This document shows positions 35,513-44,626 of a DNA stretch of 64,000 nucleotides, in pieces. Both the position numbers and the translations under genes were made by a program. This DNA comes from JANQPX01 sp039197065. Lineage in GTDB: Bacteria > Pseudomonadota > Alphaproteobacteria > Geminicoccales > Geminicoccaceae. Location: NCBI GenBank assembly GCA_039197065.1, contig JBCCUL010000011.1:62001-126000 (forward strand), written 5' to 3'. How positions within the stretch are numbered: the first letter of the stretch is position 1; every line of letters begins with the position of its first letter. The notes below the pieces were generated by a model. That model had not been told where the DNA came from and searched no databases. It saw only the letters and a program-made list of their open reading frames with translations.

Positions 35513-37312
35513 TCATTGTGAGACGAATAAATCGACGGTTTCGAACTTGGTAACGTCGACGATGCCGAGATCGGAGATACGGATCTCGGGGATAACCACC
35601 AGTGCCAGCAATGAGTGCTGCATATAGGCATTGTTGAGCGTGCAGCCTGCCTCGAGCATGGCGCGCCCAAGCCGATCCGCCTGTTCGGCAACGACCTCGG
35701 CACGGCGCTCGGACATAAGGCCGGCGATCTGCAGGTCGATCAGCGCCTGCTCTTCGCCGTCCTGGAAGAACACCACGCCGCCGCCGACCTCGCCCAGGCG
35801 ATTGGCGGCTTTCGCCATGTCCTCATTGCTGGTGCCGACGACGATCATCTGATGGCTGTCATGGGCGACGGTCGAGGCCATGGCGCAATCGACATTATAG
35901 CCAAAACCGGAAACGAAGCCGTTCACCACCGCCCCCGTGCCTTGGTGCCTCTCCACCAACGCAATCCGGGCGATGTCATCGCCTCGATTCACCTGTACAA
36001 GGCCACTTTCGACCGCCAGTTCAGCCTCCAGCGCTCGCGTCGGCGCCTGGTTTTCAATAACACCGATGACGCGGGCCCGGATCTTGGCGGCGCCATCCGG
36101 CGCTTTGATGTCGAAGTCAGATGCGGCTAGCGTCCTCCCGAGCTTGACGGTGTTCTTGGCATTGTCGGGATAGGCGTAGGCAGGGACATCCGCGACCAGC
36201 CTCCCGCCCTCGGCAAGGAGCTTGCCATGGGCATAGACCTGGTCGATTGCGATCGTCGGCAGGTCGGACACGATCAGGAAATCGGCGCGCCGGCCCGGCG
36301 CGATCGAGCCGATTTCGCGTTCCATGCCGAAATGCTGGGCGGTGTTGATGGTGGCCATCTGGATCGCTGTCATCGGTTTGAGCCCTTGCTCGATCGCATG
36401 TCGGACGACTCGGTTCATATGGCCGTCATGGACCAGGGTGCCGGAATGGCAGTCGTCGGTGCACAGAATGAAATGGCGTGGGTCGAGACCGTGCTCGGTC
36501 ACCGCTTTGATCTGGCTTGCAACATCATACCAGGCAGAACCGAGGCGCAGCATCGGACGCATACCTTGGCGCACCCTGGCGATCGCGTCTTCGAGGCGCG
36601 TTCCTTCGTGGTCATCGGCAGGACCGCCGGCGACATAGCCGTGGAACATATGATCGAGGATCGGGCGGGCGTAGTGGCCGCCGATGGTCTTGCCGGCCTT
36701 CGTCGTCGCCGCGATCTCGCCGACCATCTTAGGGTCATTGCCAGAGACGCCTGGGAAATTCATCACCTCGCCCAGACCAACGATGTTCGGCCAAGCCATG
36801 GCTGTAGCAATGTCGTCCGGCCCAATTTCGGCGCCTGCGGTTTCCAAACCCGGCGCCGATGGCACGCAGCTCGGCATCTGCACATAGACGTTGATCGGCG
36901 CGACCACTGCCTCGTCGTGCATGAGACGCACGCCATCGAGCCCAAGCACATTGGCGATTTCATGCGGATCGATGAAGAGAGATGTCGAGCCATGCCGTGC
37001 GACGGCGCGACAGAATTCGGTGACGGTGATCATACCGCTTTCGACATGCATATGACCGTCGACCAGGCCCGGAACAAGGTAGCGACCTTTAGCGTCGATC
37101 ACCTCGGTATCGGGGCCGATGCAATGGCTGGCATCCTCACCGGCGTAGGCGAAGCGGCCGCCGGTGACGGCAATATCCATGCCGGCCAGAATCTCGCCGG
37201 AATAGACGTTAACCCAGCGGCCATTCTTGACGACGAGGTCGGCAGACGCCCGTCCGGTGGCGACATCCACCAAGAGCGGGGCGATTTCGGCGAAGGGACG
37301 AACCGTCGGCAT
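35513..37312 (-). CDS. ade: Adenine deaminase
   Basis: 599-residue metal-dependent amidohydrolase that deaminates adenine to hypoxanthine for purine salvage. Metal ligands appear in GLVDGHMHVESGM near residue 80; IDPHEIANVLG, VYVQMPSCVPSAPGLETAG, GLGEVMNFPGV, IGGHYARP and CTDDCHSGTLVHDGHMN are all typical of bacterial Ade rather than adenosine deaminase. The second domain includes NGFVSGFGYN and VAHDSHQMIVVG, also diagnostic. It converges with purD, 77 bp apart; both act in purine metabolism but face each other. Confidence 0.95.
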   Translation of the reverse strand: MPTVRPFAEIAPLLVDVATGRASADLVVKNGRWVNVYSGEILAGMDIAVTGGRFAYAGEDASHCIGPDTEVIDAKGRYLVPGLVDGHMHVESGMITVTEFCRAVARHGSTSLFIDPHEIANVLGLDGVRLMHDEAVVAPINVYVQMPSCVPSAPGLETAGAEIGPDDIATAMAWPNIVGLGEVMNFPGVSGNDPKMVGEIAATTKAGKTIGGHYARPILDHMFHGYVAGGPADDHEGTRLEDAIARVRQGMRPMLRLGSAWYDVASQIKAVTEHGLDPRHFILCTDDCHSGTLVHDGHMNRVVRHAIEQGLKPMTAIQMATINTAQHFGMEREIGSIAPGRRADFLIVSDLPTIAIDQVYAHGKLLAEGGRLVADVPAYAYPDNAKNTVKLGRTLAASDFDIKAPDGAAKIRARVIGVIENQAPTRALEAELAVESGLVQVNRGDDIARIALVERHQGTGAVVNGFVSGFGYNVDCAMASTVAHDSHQMIVVGTSNEDMAKAANRLGEVGGGVVFFQDGEEQALIDLQIAGLMSERRAEVVAEQADRLGRAMLEAGCTLNNAYMQHSLLALVVIPEIRISDLGIVDVTKFETVDLFVSQ

Positions 37313-37415
37313 GAGGATGTTTCCTTGACTGCAGGGCCTTGAAGATGCGGGAAGGTTTACCGCGTCATTTTATGAGCGGCCTAGGAAAGCGCAATGATCG
37401 AGATGGCCTGGATGC

Positions 37416-38225
37416 TTAGCTGGGCCGAAGGCCTCTATAAAGACCGCTGATAATGTTGACGGCGACAAAAATGAGGGCCGCAGAAAGGGCGATCGTGGGG
37501 CCTGTCGGCGTGTCGAAGTCGATCGATCCGCGAAGGCCGATGACCACGGAAAGGACACCGATAGCGACTGCCAAGCCTGCCATGCCTTCAGGTGTCTTGG
37601 CGAGCGGACGCGCAGCGGCCGCCGGAATGATCAGCATCGCGGTGATGAGGAGAACGCCGACGATTTTCATCGCGATGGCAATGAGGAAAGCGAGGAGAAG
37701 ATTGAGGAGCATGCGATAACGCTGGGGCCGAAGCCCCTCGGCGAAGGCCAGTTCCTCATTGAGAGTGGCGTTCAAGAGCGCCCGCCAGAAAAGCCAAAGG
37801 ATGAAGCTGACGATCAAAGCGCCGCCCCAGATCATGGCAAGATCCGCAGTCGAAACTGCAAGCACGTCCCCGAAGAGGTAGGCCATGAGGTCGATGCGCA
37901 CGCCCTCAATAAGCGAGAGCGCCACAAGGCCTGCCGCTAGAGCAGCATGGGCGGCAACACCCAGCACCGTATCCATGGCATAGCGTCCGCTAGCCAGCAT
38001 GACGGTGCCAGCGGCCATGGATATGGTGATCACAAGCACGCCGGCGAGAACGGGCAGTTCGGTCACCAGTGCGATCGCGACGCCGAGGAGGGCGGCATGC
38101 GCACTAGCGTCACCGAAATAGGCCATGCGCCGCCAGACGACAAAACAGCCGATCGGTCCCGCGATCAGCGCAACACCGATACCGGCGAGCAGCGCGCGCA
38201 TCAGGAAATCGTCTAGGAAGCTCAT
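37416..38225 (-). CDS. znuB: High-affinity zinc ABC transporter permease
   Basis: 269-residue membrane protein of the ABC-3 (metal cation) permease family. About eight hydrophobic helices; landmarks are LLAGIGVALIAGPIGCFVVW, YFGDASAHAALLGVAIA, LAVSTADLAMIWGG, FAEGLRPQRYRMLLNLLLA and LIIPAAAARPLAKTPE. It forms the membrane channel for zinc delivered by ZnuA. The start overlaps the znuC stop by four bases (ATGA), and zur lies just upstream, which fixes zinc rather than manganese as substrate. Confidence 0.93.
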   Translation of the reverse strand: MSFLDDFLMRALLAGIGVALIAGPIGCFVVWRRMAYFGDASAHAALLGVAIALVTELPVLAGVLVITISMAAGTVMLASGRYAMDTVLGVAAHAALAAGLVALSLIEGVRIDLMAYLFGDVLAVSTADLAMIWGGALIVSFILWLFWRALLNATLNEELAFAEGLRPQRYRMLLNLLLAFLIAIAMKIVGVLLITAMLIIPAAAARPLAKTPEGMAGLAVAIGVLSVVIGLRGSIDFDTPTGPTIALSAALIFVAVNIISGLYRGLRPS

Positions 38226-39016
38226 GAGGCTTGTCTTGGGCCTTCTTGTTCATCGACACCCGGCGCGTCGCCGTCGGTCCCCGATACACTGTCATGCGCG
38301 TGATGGTGCTGGTGATCATGTTCGTGGCGATAGAGGGCGAGCGCACCCTCCGTGCTGCGGCCGAAAAGGCGCCGATATTCGGGATGTTCAACCACCAAGG
38401 TCGGCGAGCCCTGACAGCAGATATGGCCGTTTAGGCAGATCACCCGATCCGCAGCGCTCATCACCACATGGAGATCATGGCTCACCATCAAAACTGCGCA
38501 GCCTGTGTCGTTCCGAACCCGCTCAATCAGCCGATAGAAGGCAGCTTCGCCAGGCTGGTCGAGACCTTGGGTAGGCTCGTCCAGGATCAAGAGATTGGGC
38601 TCTCTGAGGAGGGCTCTTGCCAAGAGGACCCGCTGCGTCTCACCACCGGAGAGGTCGACGAGTTGCGCCTTATCGATGCAGGGGAGACCAACCTGTTTCA
38701 GCACTTCCCCACGCCGCGCATGGGTCCCGGCTTCACCGAGGGCAAGAAAACGGTCGACGGTCAGCGGCAGGGTGCGATCGAGCGTCAGCTTCTGCGGGGA
38801 ATAGCCGATGCGGAGGTCGGCACGCCTCATGATCCCGCCGGCGCTCGGCTTTATTGCGCCGATCAGGAGTCGAAGGAGCGTCGTCTTGCCCGAGCCGTTG
38901 GGGCCGATGATGGTGACGATCTCGGAGGGTGCCACCTCGATGTCGACATGATCGAGGATGCGTTTCTGACCGTCACGAAAGGCGAGATTGGACGCGGCAA
39001 TCAGCGATTCAGTCAC
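38222..39016 (-). CDS. znuC: Zinc ABC transporter ATP-binding protein
   Basis: 264 residues from GTG at 39014-39016; the longer frame to 39106 lies inside zur and is not used. ABC ATPase motifs: Walker A GPNGSGKTT, signature LSGGETQRVLLARALL, Walker B LLILDEPTQGLD and switch His in VSHDLHVV. The C-terminus ends in a His-rich tail (HEHDHQHHHAH), frequent in ZnuC and probably zinc-binding. The start overlaps the zur stop by eight bases, so zur-znuC-znuB form one unit. Confidence 0.93.
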   Translation of the reverse strand: MTESLIAASNLAFRDGQKRILDHVDIEVAPSEIVTIIGPNGSGKTTLLRLLIGAIKPSAGGIMRRADLRIGYSPQKLTLDRTLPLTVDRFLALGEAGTHARRGEVLKQVGLPCIDKAQLVDLSGGETQRVLLARALLREPNLLILDEPTQGLDQPGEAAFYRLIERVRNDTGCAVLMVSHDLHVVMSAADRVICLNGHICCQGSPTLVVEHPEYRRLFGRSTEGALALYRHEHDHQHHHAHDSVSGTDGDAPGVDEQEGPRQAS

Positions 39017-39518
39017 CAATTTCGCTCTCGGTGCCCGATCCGCTTTGCACGCCAGAACAGTCCGGGCAAAGACCTTCGACTTCGAGCGTCGCCCGTCCAA
39101 TCGCAAAACCGCTGCCGGCGGCGATCTTGTCCAGGGCCTTGCCGATCGCCTTGTCTTCGAACTCGGCGACGCGTTCGCATCCGATGCAGATCAGGAACTT
39201 GGCGCCATGGTCATCCGCCGGGCAGTCACAGGCAAGAAAGGCGTTCAGCCGTTCGATCTTATGAACAAAACCCTGCTCGATCAGAAAATCGAGTGCCCGG
39301 TAGACCACCGGTGGCTGAGAACCGAACCCTTCTGTGGCAAGCGTTTCAAGGATGTCGTAGGCGCCGAGCGGCCGGTGGGCCTCCCATAGCAGCTCCAGCG
39401 CACGCTCGCGCACGGGCGTCAACCTGGCGCCGCGCTCCTTGCAAATGCTTCTGGCCTCAGCCATGGCATCGGTACGGCAGCGATCGTGATTGTGCTTGGC
39501 AAAGGCTAGGGACGTCAT
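39009..39518 (-). CDS. zur: Zinc-uptake regulator, Fur family
   Basis: 169-residue Fur-family repressor. Winged-helix part: RLTPVRERALELLWEAHRPLG (in the TPVRERALELL section) and PPVVYRALDFLIEQGFVHKIE. Structural zinc site cysteines are in LICIGCERV and CPDCSG, and regulatory-site candidates lie in LACDCPADDHGAKF. With zinc bound it represses zinc uptake. It is first gene of the zur-znuCB unit and divergent from znuA, with a Zur-box-like palindrome in between, so autoregulation is expected. AAAGGA precedes ATG 39518. Confidence 0.93.
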   Translation of the reverse strand: MTSLAFAKHNHDRCRTDAMAEARSICKERGARLTPVRERALELLWEAHRPLGAYDILETLATEGFGSQPPVVYRALDFLIEQGFVHKIERLNAFLACDCPADDHGAKFLICIGCERVAEFEDKAIGKALDKIAAGSGFAIGRATLEVEGLCPDCSGVQSGSGTESEIGD

Positions 39519-39563
39519 TTCCTTTAGTCCGCCCTCTTGACTGTTCGTCTATCCTGCATACAA

Positions 39564-39580
39564 ACGTTACAATATTACAT
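39564..39580. promoter_or_regulatory. Candidate Zur box between zur and znuA
   Basis: The 17-base site ACGTTACAATATTACAT is an imperfect palindrome centred on AATAT. By my own alignment it matches the Zur operator pattern ATGTTATAATATAACAT at 14 of 17 positions. It sits 46 bp upstream of the zur start and 51 bp upstream of the znuA start, in a 113 bp divergent spacer, where it could repress both promoters when zinc is plentiful. Confidence 0.75.
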
Positions 39581-39631
39581 TGACCAGGTTGGCGCTAGGC
39601 TTTGTGGCGATGGCGCTTCGAGGGAGGAAAC

Positions 39632-40750
39632 ATGCCAGGGTTTGTAAAGTCAAAGCTAGCCTCGACCGCCTTGCTGTTGGGTGGCGTCTCCTTTATCGGC
39701 GCCAACGAGAGCGAGGCGTCGGAACTCCAGATCGCAGCAACCATCGCCCCTGTTCACTCGCTGGTCGCGATGGTCAGCCAGGGGATCGTCTCGCCTGACT
39801 TGATCGTGCGACCAGGTGCTTCACCCCACGGCTACGCGATGAAGCCTTCGTAAGCGCAAGCCCTTGATAATGCCGACATCGTCTTTTGGGTAGGGGAGTC
39901 GCTTGAACCGTGGATGGAGAAAGCTCTAACCACACTCGCCGGCGATGCTGTCGTTGTCGAACTCACTGATGTCGATGTCGTCGAACGCCTGGCCTTCCGC
40001 GAAGGTGGTGTTTGGGCAGAACATGACCACGACCATGGTGACCATGATGATCACGGTCACGATGAACATGCGCATGACGACCACGATCACGAAGAGCATG
40101 CGCAGGATGAACATGATCATGGGGACCACGACCATGATAAAGCAGCTCACGGCGGACATGATCACGATGATCACGACCATGAAGAGCATGCACATGACGA
40201 AAAAGCCCACGATGATCATGGCCATGATCATGCAGGAGGGATCGATCCTCATCTCTGGCTTTCACCGGACAATGCACTCGTCTGGCTCGACGTGATCACC
40301 GAGACCCTGGCCGAACGTGACCCGGACCATGCAGACGCCTACCGGACGAACGCCGAAGCCGCGAAGGCCGAGATCGTGACGGTCTCGGCGGAAATCGAGG
40401 GGATGCTGGAGCCGCTGGATGAAACGCCCTATGTGGTCTTTCACGATGCCTATCAATATTTCGAGCATAGCTTCGGTCTCGAACCGCTCGGCTCGATCAG
40501 GCTTGGCGATGCGGACCAGCCGGGGCCGGCACGGATCATCGAGATCAAGGAAGCGATCACGAAACGTGGCGCCGTCTGTGTCTTCGCCGAGCCCCAGTTC
40601 GAGCCCAAGCTGGTCGACACCGTTATTGAAGGAACCAACGCCAAGCGAGGCACGCTCGATCCCATCGGTGCAGGTTTGCAGCCAGGTGCCGGACTTTATC
40701 CGGAACTTCTACGGGGACTGGCCGTCAGTCTTAAGGACTGTCTGGCTTGA
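39632..40750 (+). pseudogene. znuA: Zinc-binding periplasmic protein ZnuA interrupted by in-frame TAA
   Basis: The reading frame begins at ATG 39632 (strong AGGGAGGA upstream) with a signal peptide (STALLLGGVSFIGAN) and typical ZnuA sequence: IAATIAPVHSLVAMVSQG and GASPHGYAMKPS. A TAA at 39851-39853 then stops it. In the same frame the sequence resumes as AQALDNADIVFWVGESLEPW, exactly the next ZnuA motif, and continues to TGA at 40748-40750. A His-rich loop, GGIDPHLWLSPDNALVW, HDAYQYFEHSFGLEPLG and PQFEPKLVDTV follow. The stop replaces one residue, usually polar or acidic. Unless read through or a base-call error, zinc capture by this protein is lost while zur, znuC and znuB remain intact. 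ATG 39914 could start a fragment lacking the signal peptide. Confidence 0.85.
40019..40231 (+). repeat. His/Asp/Glu-rich low-complexity loop in znuA
   Basis: About 71 codons made mostly of GAY, CAY and GAR, encoding short repeats such as HDHDHGDHDDHGHDEHAH. Such a charged loop is a normal ZnuA feature near the metal site and is thought to capture or buffer zinc; this one is long. Its repetitive DNA is prone to length change by slippage and produces spurious open frames on the other strand. Confidence 0.85.
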
Positions 40751-41201
40751 GATTGACCTTGCCTGCCTTCCTTGCCTTATAAGTCAGCGCAAGAGCGATG
40801 CAGTGACGAAGTTCGACTTCCGGTAATGGTCCGTCGGCATCCAGAATGATCGCGCGTTTTCCCTGGTAGCTTAGGGCTTCCGGGTAAATGTCCTGGAACG
40901 TCGCGACCAGATCCGTCTGGCAGGAGACGAAGAGGGCAGGGCGGTCGTCGGTTTTGGACAGTCGGTCGATTCTGATGGTGGTGCCGCTCTTCGACGCTGC
41001 CGTTAGAAAGCTCAGCTGGCCCCACTTCAACGTCTCATCCAGCGACCCTACCCCAGGTGTCGAAGCCGCGACATCGAGGATCAGCTTTCGGATTTCAAGC
41101 AGCCGTGTCCGCAGCTTCGGCGGGTAAGCCGCAAGGACCGCGCGGACGTCCGGCTGTTCAGAAATTGACCCAGTCCGGCTTGATCGGCGCGAGCCGCACA
41201 T
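40731..41201 (-). CDS. DUF1801 / YdhG-like small protein
   Basis: About 140-157 residues. Core: VRAVLAAYPPKLRTRLLEIR, then DETLKWGQLSF, TTIRIDRLSK, LFVSCQTDLVATFQDIYPE, GKRAIILDADGP and the C-terminal LRHCIALALTYK. This matches DUF1801 (COG5649) proteins with a frataxin-like alpha/beta fold and no established function. The start is uncertain: ATG 41201-41204 overlaps ygfZ by about 45 bases; translation might instead begin at ISEQPD, right at the ygfZ stop, from a rare ATT. It is coupled to ygfZ. Its end overlaps the znuA reading frame by 20 bp in a convergent layout. Confidence 0.75.
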   Translation of the reverse strand: MCGSRRSSRTGSISEQPDVRAVLAAYPPKLRTRLLEIRKLILDVAASTPGVGSLDETLKWGQLSFLTAASKSGTTIRIDRLSKTDDRPALFVSCQTDLVATFQDIYPEALSYQGKRAIILDADGPLPEVELRHCIALALTYKARKAGKVNLKPDSP

Positions 41202-42060
41202 CATCGGCTGAAAGCGTTTCGCCGCGCTCGATGCTCTCTTTGAGCTTGTCGAGACGGAGCACGGCGAAGCCGCCATGTTCACCAACGCTGCGCAGATCGC
41301 CAATGTCACGGCTGCCGGCCTTAACTGCGGTGCCGGGCTTGGGTGCGCTGCCCTCGAATGTCACGGGCATCAGGCGCTTTCGTACCAGGCCTCGATATTT
41401 CATGCGCGCGGTCAGCTCCTGGCCGACAAAGCAGCCTTTTTCGAAATCAACGCCTCGAAGTTCCTCGAAGCCAAGCTCCAGGAGCGGCGATTTGTCGACG
41501 CCGAATTCAATCGCCCCCTCGGGCACCCCTGCGGCAAAGCGCACGCGCTCGTAGTCGTCTTCGCCGCCGGCTCGAAATCCAAGCGCTTCGAGCGATGACG
41601 TCATAACATCCTTCGGCATAATCGCCCTTGCCCCAAGTGCCGAAAGCCGCGGATCGACGAACACGACCCCACCTTTGAGAGTGCGTGCAGCACCGGTCAC
41701 ATCCCGCAATTCCGCATCATCGCAAACCGAAGCCCCCAGCAGCGCCGCCACGCCAAAGTCCGCGCTGACATCCGCGATGTCCACTTTGGCGCGGAGCTTG
41801 TACATGGTGAGACGTTGAGCGAGGGCGAGTGCGCGTTCGGCTTCGACATCGAGGAGGAGGCGGCCGTCCGCTTCGGACTCGACAATGAAGAAGTCGAAGA
41901 GGCATTTGCCCTGGGGCGTCAGAAGGGCGGCGTAAATTGCCTGATCCGGCTTGGCTTTCTCGATGTCATTGCTGATCAGGCCTTGCAAGAACGTCTTGGC
42001 CTCCTCGCCGGAAACAGCGAGAACGCTTCTGTTCAATAGTGCATAGCGATTGTCGATCAA
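41158..42060 (-). CDS. ygfZ: Folate-dependent Fe-S cluster protein YgfZ/GcvT-like
   Basis: 300 residues with the aminomethyltransferase-like fold. N-terminus YALLNRSVLAVSGEEAKTFL with LQGLISNDIEK; LLTPQGKCLFDFFIVE; and the family signature KGCFVGQELTARMKYRG near residue 210, containing the essential Cys. YgfZ/IBA57 proteins use tetrahydrofolate to aid assembly or repair of certain Fe-S enzymes such as MiaB. Start is TTG at 42060, the only good candidate near the conserved N-terminus. It diverges from the glycosyltransferase gene. Confidence 0.9.
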   Translation of the reverse strand: MIDNRYALLNRSVLAVSGEEAKTFLQGLISNDIEKAKPDQAIYAALLTPQGKCLFDFFIVESEADGRLLLDVEAERALALAQRLTMYKLRAKVDIADVSADFGVAALLGASVCDDAELRDVTGAARTLKGGVVFVDPRLSALGARAIMPKDVMTSSLEALGFRAGGEDDYERVRFAAGVPEGAIEFGVDKSPLLELGFEELRGVDFEKGCFVGQELTARMKYRGLVRKRLMPVTFEGSAPKPGTAVKAGSRDIGDLRSVGEHGGFAVLRLDKLKESIERGETLSADDVRLAPIKPDWVNF

Positions 42061-42124
42061 GACCTCGATCCTTTACCGACGTTTATGCCTGGCAACTCCA
42101 GGTTCGAACAGCTATTTAGGCGCG

Positions 42125-43072
42125 ATGAGCGATGCAGGAAAGCCCCCGACAGTCAGCGCCATCATCACGGTCTATAATAAGGCCCCTTTTCTGCCTGACA
42201 CCATCCGCTCCCTTCGTCGTCAGCTCGAGGATGAGACCGAAGTCGAGTACGTCTTTGCCGACGATGCGTCATCCGATGACTCCGTTGCGATCATCAAAGA
42301 CCTCATGGCCGATGCGCCCCGCGTCCAGCTGATTGAAAATACCGATAATCACGGTCCAAGCGTTCGCCTCAATCAGGCGGCGGCCGCCGCGGCCGGGCGG
42401 TACTTTTACTTTCTCGATGGCGACGATATCGCGACCAAAGGGGCGATAGCCGGGATGCTTCGGTTGCTGAAGGAAGAGCAGGCCGATTTCATCTATGGCA
42501 AGACGGCCAAGCGGGCGCCCGAAGGCGCCGATCTGCTCGACCTCGCCGCCGATCCGAACGCGCCGCACCGGGTGTCGAGACGCCCCTTAGAAACGGTGCT
42601 GGGCGGTGGCTTCGTGCGCATGGCGCTGATGTGCAGGCGGGACATCTTCAAAGCTTCCGGCGGCGCCGACGAGCACATCTTCGTACAGGACGAGAGCCTG
42701 CCGCTTCGTCTCGCCGCCAATGCCGCCCGGCTGATCGACTGGCAGGCCAACGTCATCACCCCGCCGCCATCGACGGAGGGCGGCGTTAAAGTTTCAGGCA
42801 ATAAGAACCAGCTGCATCACGACGCTTTTCTCGCCTATCGCAACGCGCTTCACGCATTCGGCCAGGACTATCCGGATCTAGCGCCGAAACTCTACGCACG
42901 CGCCGTCTCGGCCTACTGGAAATACGCCAGGCGCCAGCCTGGCGCTGCCATCACCAAGCGCGGTTTCTGGCATTACTTGCAGTCGAAGGTTGGAACAACG
43001 TCACCGCGCTGGGACGTGCTCACCTGGATGGCGAACGACCTTTCTAAAATCCCAAACGTTCGCCGAGTCTAG
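42125..43072 (+). CDS. Family 2 glycosyltransferase
   Basis: 315 residues from ATG 42125. GT-A fold: VSAIITVYNKAPFLPDTIRSL, VEYVFADDASSDDSVAII, NHGPSVRLNQAAAAAAG, and the metal-binding YFLDGDDIATKGAI. VQDESLPLRLAANAARLIDW later matches the catalytic-base region (ED/DE). It transfers a sugar from a nucleotide donor to an unknown acceptor, plausibly a surface polysaccharide, since its neighbour is an O-antigen-ligase-like protein. The two genes converge and overlap by four bases. Confidence 0.87.
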   Translation: MSDAGKPPTVSAIITVYNKAPFLPDTIRSLRRQLEDETEVEYVFADDASSDDSVAIIKDLMADAPRVQLIENTDNHGPSVRLNQAAAAAAGRYFYFLDGDDIATKGAIAGMLRLLKEEQADFIYGKTAKRAPEGADLLDLAADPNAPHRVSRRPLETVLGGGFVRMALMCRRDIFKASGGADEHIFVQDESLPLRLAANAARLIDWQANVITPPPSTEGGVKVSGNKNQLHHDAFLAYRNALHAFGQDYPDLAPKLYARAVSAYWKYARRQPGAAITKRGFWHYLQSKVGTTSPRWDVLTWMANDLSKIPNVRRV

Positions 43073-44373
43073 CCAAGGCAAGTCGACGCCGGCGACCGCG
43101 TCGCCCGCGGCGAGGACAGGCAAAGGGCCAAACCGATCGCCAGCCAGAAAAGCATGGCGTTCCAATTGGCGAACAGGCTTTTCGAGACCATGACCGGCCA
43201 GAGGAACATGAGGAGCGAGGCGGTAGCGGCGGCGATCATAGGAAAGTCTTGACGCGATGGTCGCCAGCCGGCCGCGATATCTTTCAGGATCAGCGCGATC
43301 ATGACAAGGAACAGGGCGAGGCCGATCACGCCTGTCTCCGATAGGACCTCGAGATAGGGATTGTGCGCGTGATTGAAGCACCAAGTGTCGATGGGGCCCT
43401 GATGCTCGAAATTATCAGTCTCGCAGGTCAGACGAAAATTCTTCAGGCCGACGCCGGTCAGCGGTGCTTCCCGCCAGACGTCGACCGCGCGCACAAAGAT
43501 GATCCCGTAACGATTTTCCCAGAAATTATCGAAGTCCGATGCCGTCCGGTCGACGAAACGTTCCCGAAGTTGATCCTGTTGCGTAATGACGGTGCCGATG
43601 CCGATCATACCGAGAAGACCGATCAACAGAAGCGGCCCCCGGGTGCTTTTGACGGCGAGCGCCAGGAAAGCGACGCCCATACCATAGCTGACGAGAGCCG
43701 TGCGCTCGCCGGTCAGGAGAATGACCAAGCCGATAAAGAGCGCGAGTGCGCCGCCGACCGACCAGGAAAGATAGCCTTTGTGCGCGGACCAAGCGATCCA
43801 CCAGCCGATCAGCGGCAGACTGACTTTGGCCAGAAACGTGCCCGCCACATCGTTGTTGAAAGGGCCACTCAAGCGAAAGGCGCCCTCGGCCGTCTTACCG
43901 AAGATGTCGGCGCCGGTTGCGTATTGGTAGAGGCAATCCAAGAGTACGAAGGCGACTACGGCGGCAAGAATCGCGAGGAACGTACGGATCGCGGCACGCT
44001 CGACGAGGAGCCAGTGTTGAAGGGCTGAAGCGAACAGAACGAAGCGCAGGAAGGGTAGGGCGCGGCTGAAACTGTCCTCTGGCGAAAGTGCAATCAGGCT
44101 CAACAGGTTAAGATAGGCCCAGAAAAGGAGGGCCGCACCAAGCCAGGGCGTTCGCAGCCAGAACCAGCCAAGGCCGAGCGCACTCCTGACAAAAAACAAG
44201 ATGGCAATCAGCGAGACGGCTATATCAGCGGGTGCTCGGCCGACCACGAAGAGGAGCGGCATGGCGAAGAGCAGGAAACGGGCGATGTGATCAAGAAAAG
44301 CGGCTACAGGCCGCTCGACACGTCTCTCCTGCGCAAGCTGGTCATCATCTGCGAGGGCTGCATTGTTAACCAT
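43069..44373 (-). CDS. O-antigen ligase / Wzy-like polytopic membrane protein
   Basis: 434 residues with about 11-12 hydrophobic helices and a large periplasmic loop around residues 280-340. The loop holds RFVDRTASDFDNFWENRYGI and ends in FNHAHNPYLEVLSETGVIGL, the HNxYLExLxExG motif of the WaaL/Wzy superfamily. FLLLGERTALV-like LTGERTALVSYG lies just before. Members ligate O-antigen to lipid A core or polymerise polysaccharide units. GAGAGG nine bases before ATG 44373 supports the start. Confidence 0.88.
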   Translation of the reverse strand: MVNNAALADDDQLAQERRVERPVAAFLDHIARFLLFAMPLLFVVGRAPADIAVSLIAILFFVRSALGLGWFWLRTPWLGAALLFWAYLNLLSLIALSPEDSFSRALPFLRFVLFASALQHWLLVERAAIRTFLAILAAVVAFVLLDCLYQYATGADIFGKTAEGAFRLSGPFNNDVAGTFLAKVSLPLIGWWIAWSAHKGYLSWSVGGALALFIGLVILLTGERTALVSYGMGVAFLALAVKSTRGPLLLIGLLGMIGIGTVITQQDQLRERFVDRTASDFDNFWENRYGIIFVRAVDVWREAPLTGVGLKNFRLTCETDNFEHQGPIDTWCFNHAHNPYLEVLSETGVIGLALFLVMIALILKDIAAGWRPSRQDFPMIAAATASLLMFLWPVMVSKSLFANWNAMLFWLAIGLALCLSSPRATRSPASTCLG

Positions 44374-44626
44374 GTCAACAACCTCTCTGGATCGACCGTT
44401 CCTGCTTGAACGATCCTTACGGGTGCGTCAAAAAAGAGAGGTGCGCGACCCGTTACTGTCCGCGATCTTGCCGAGCGGCGAAATCTGATGCCAGTTGAGG
44501 CAGGACGACGATCGAGGATGCCCCCATCTACTGCAACCCATGCGCGAGGTCCAGGTGGCACGAGCTTCGAGACCGACATGGTTCAGCGCTCCGACCGCAT
44601 AGCTTTAGCTTTGCCCGCTGCCCCTG

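Noticed and set aside
36227..37342. 371-codon plus frame
   Set aside because: Mirror of adenine deaminase in GC-rich codon bias; His/Asp-rich nonsense product.
38468..39583. 371-codon plus frame across znuC and zur
   Set aside because: Both minus-strand genes are complete and well conserved.
39926..40277. Antisense Met/Val/Ile-rich frames opposite the znuA His-rich loop
   Set aside because: Artefact of GAY/CAY repeats read on the other strand; apparent hydrophobicity is not evidence of a membrane protein.
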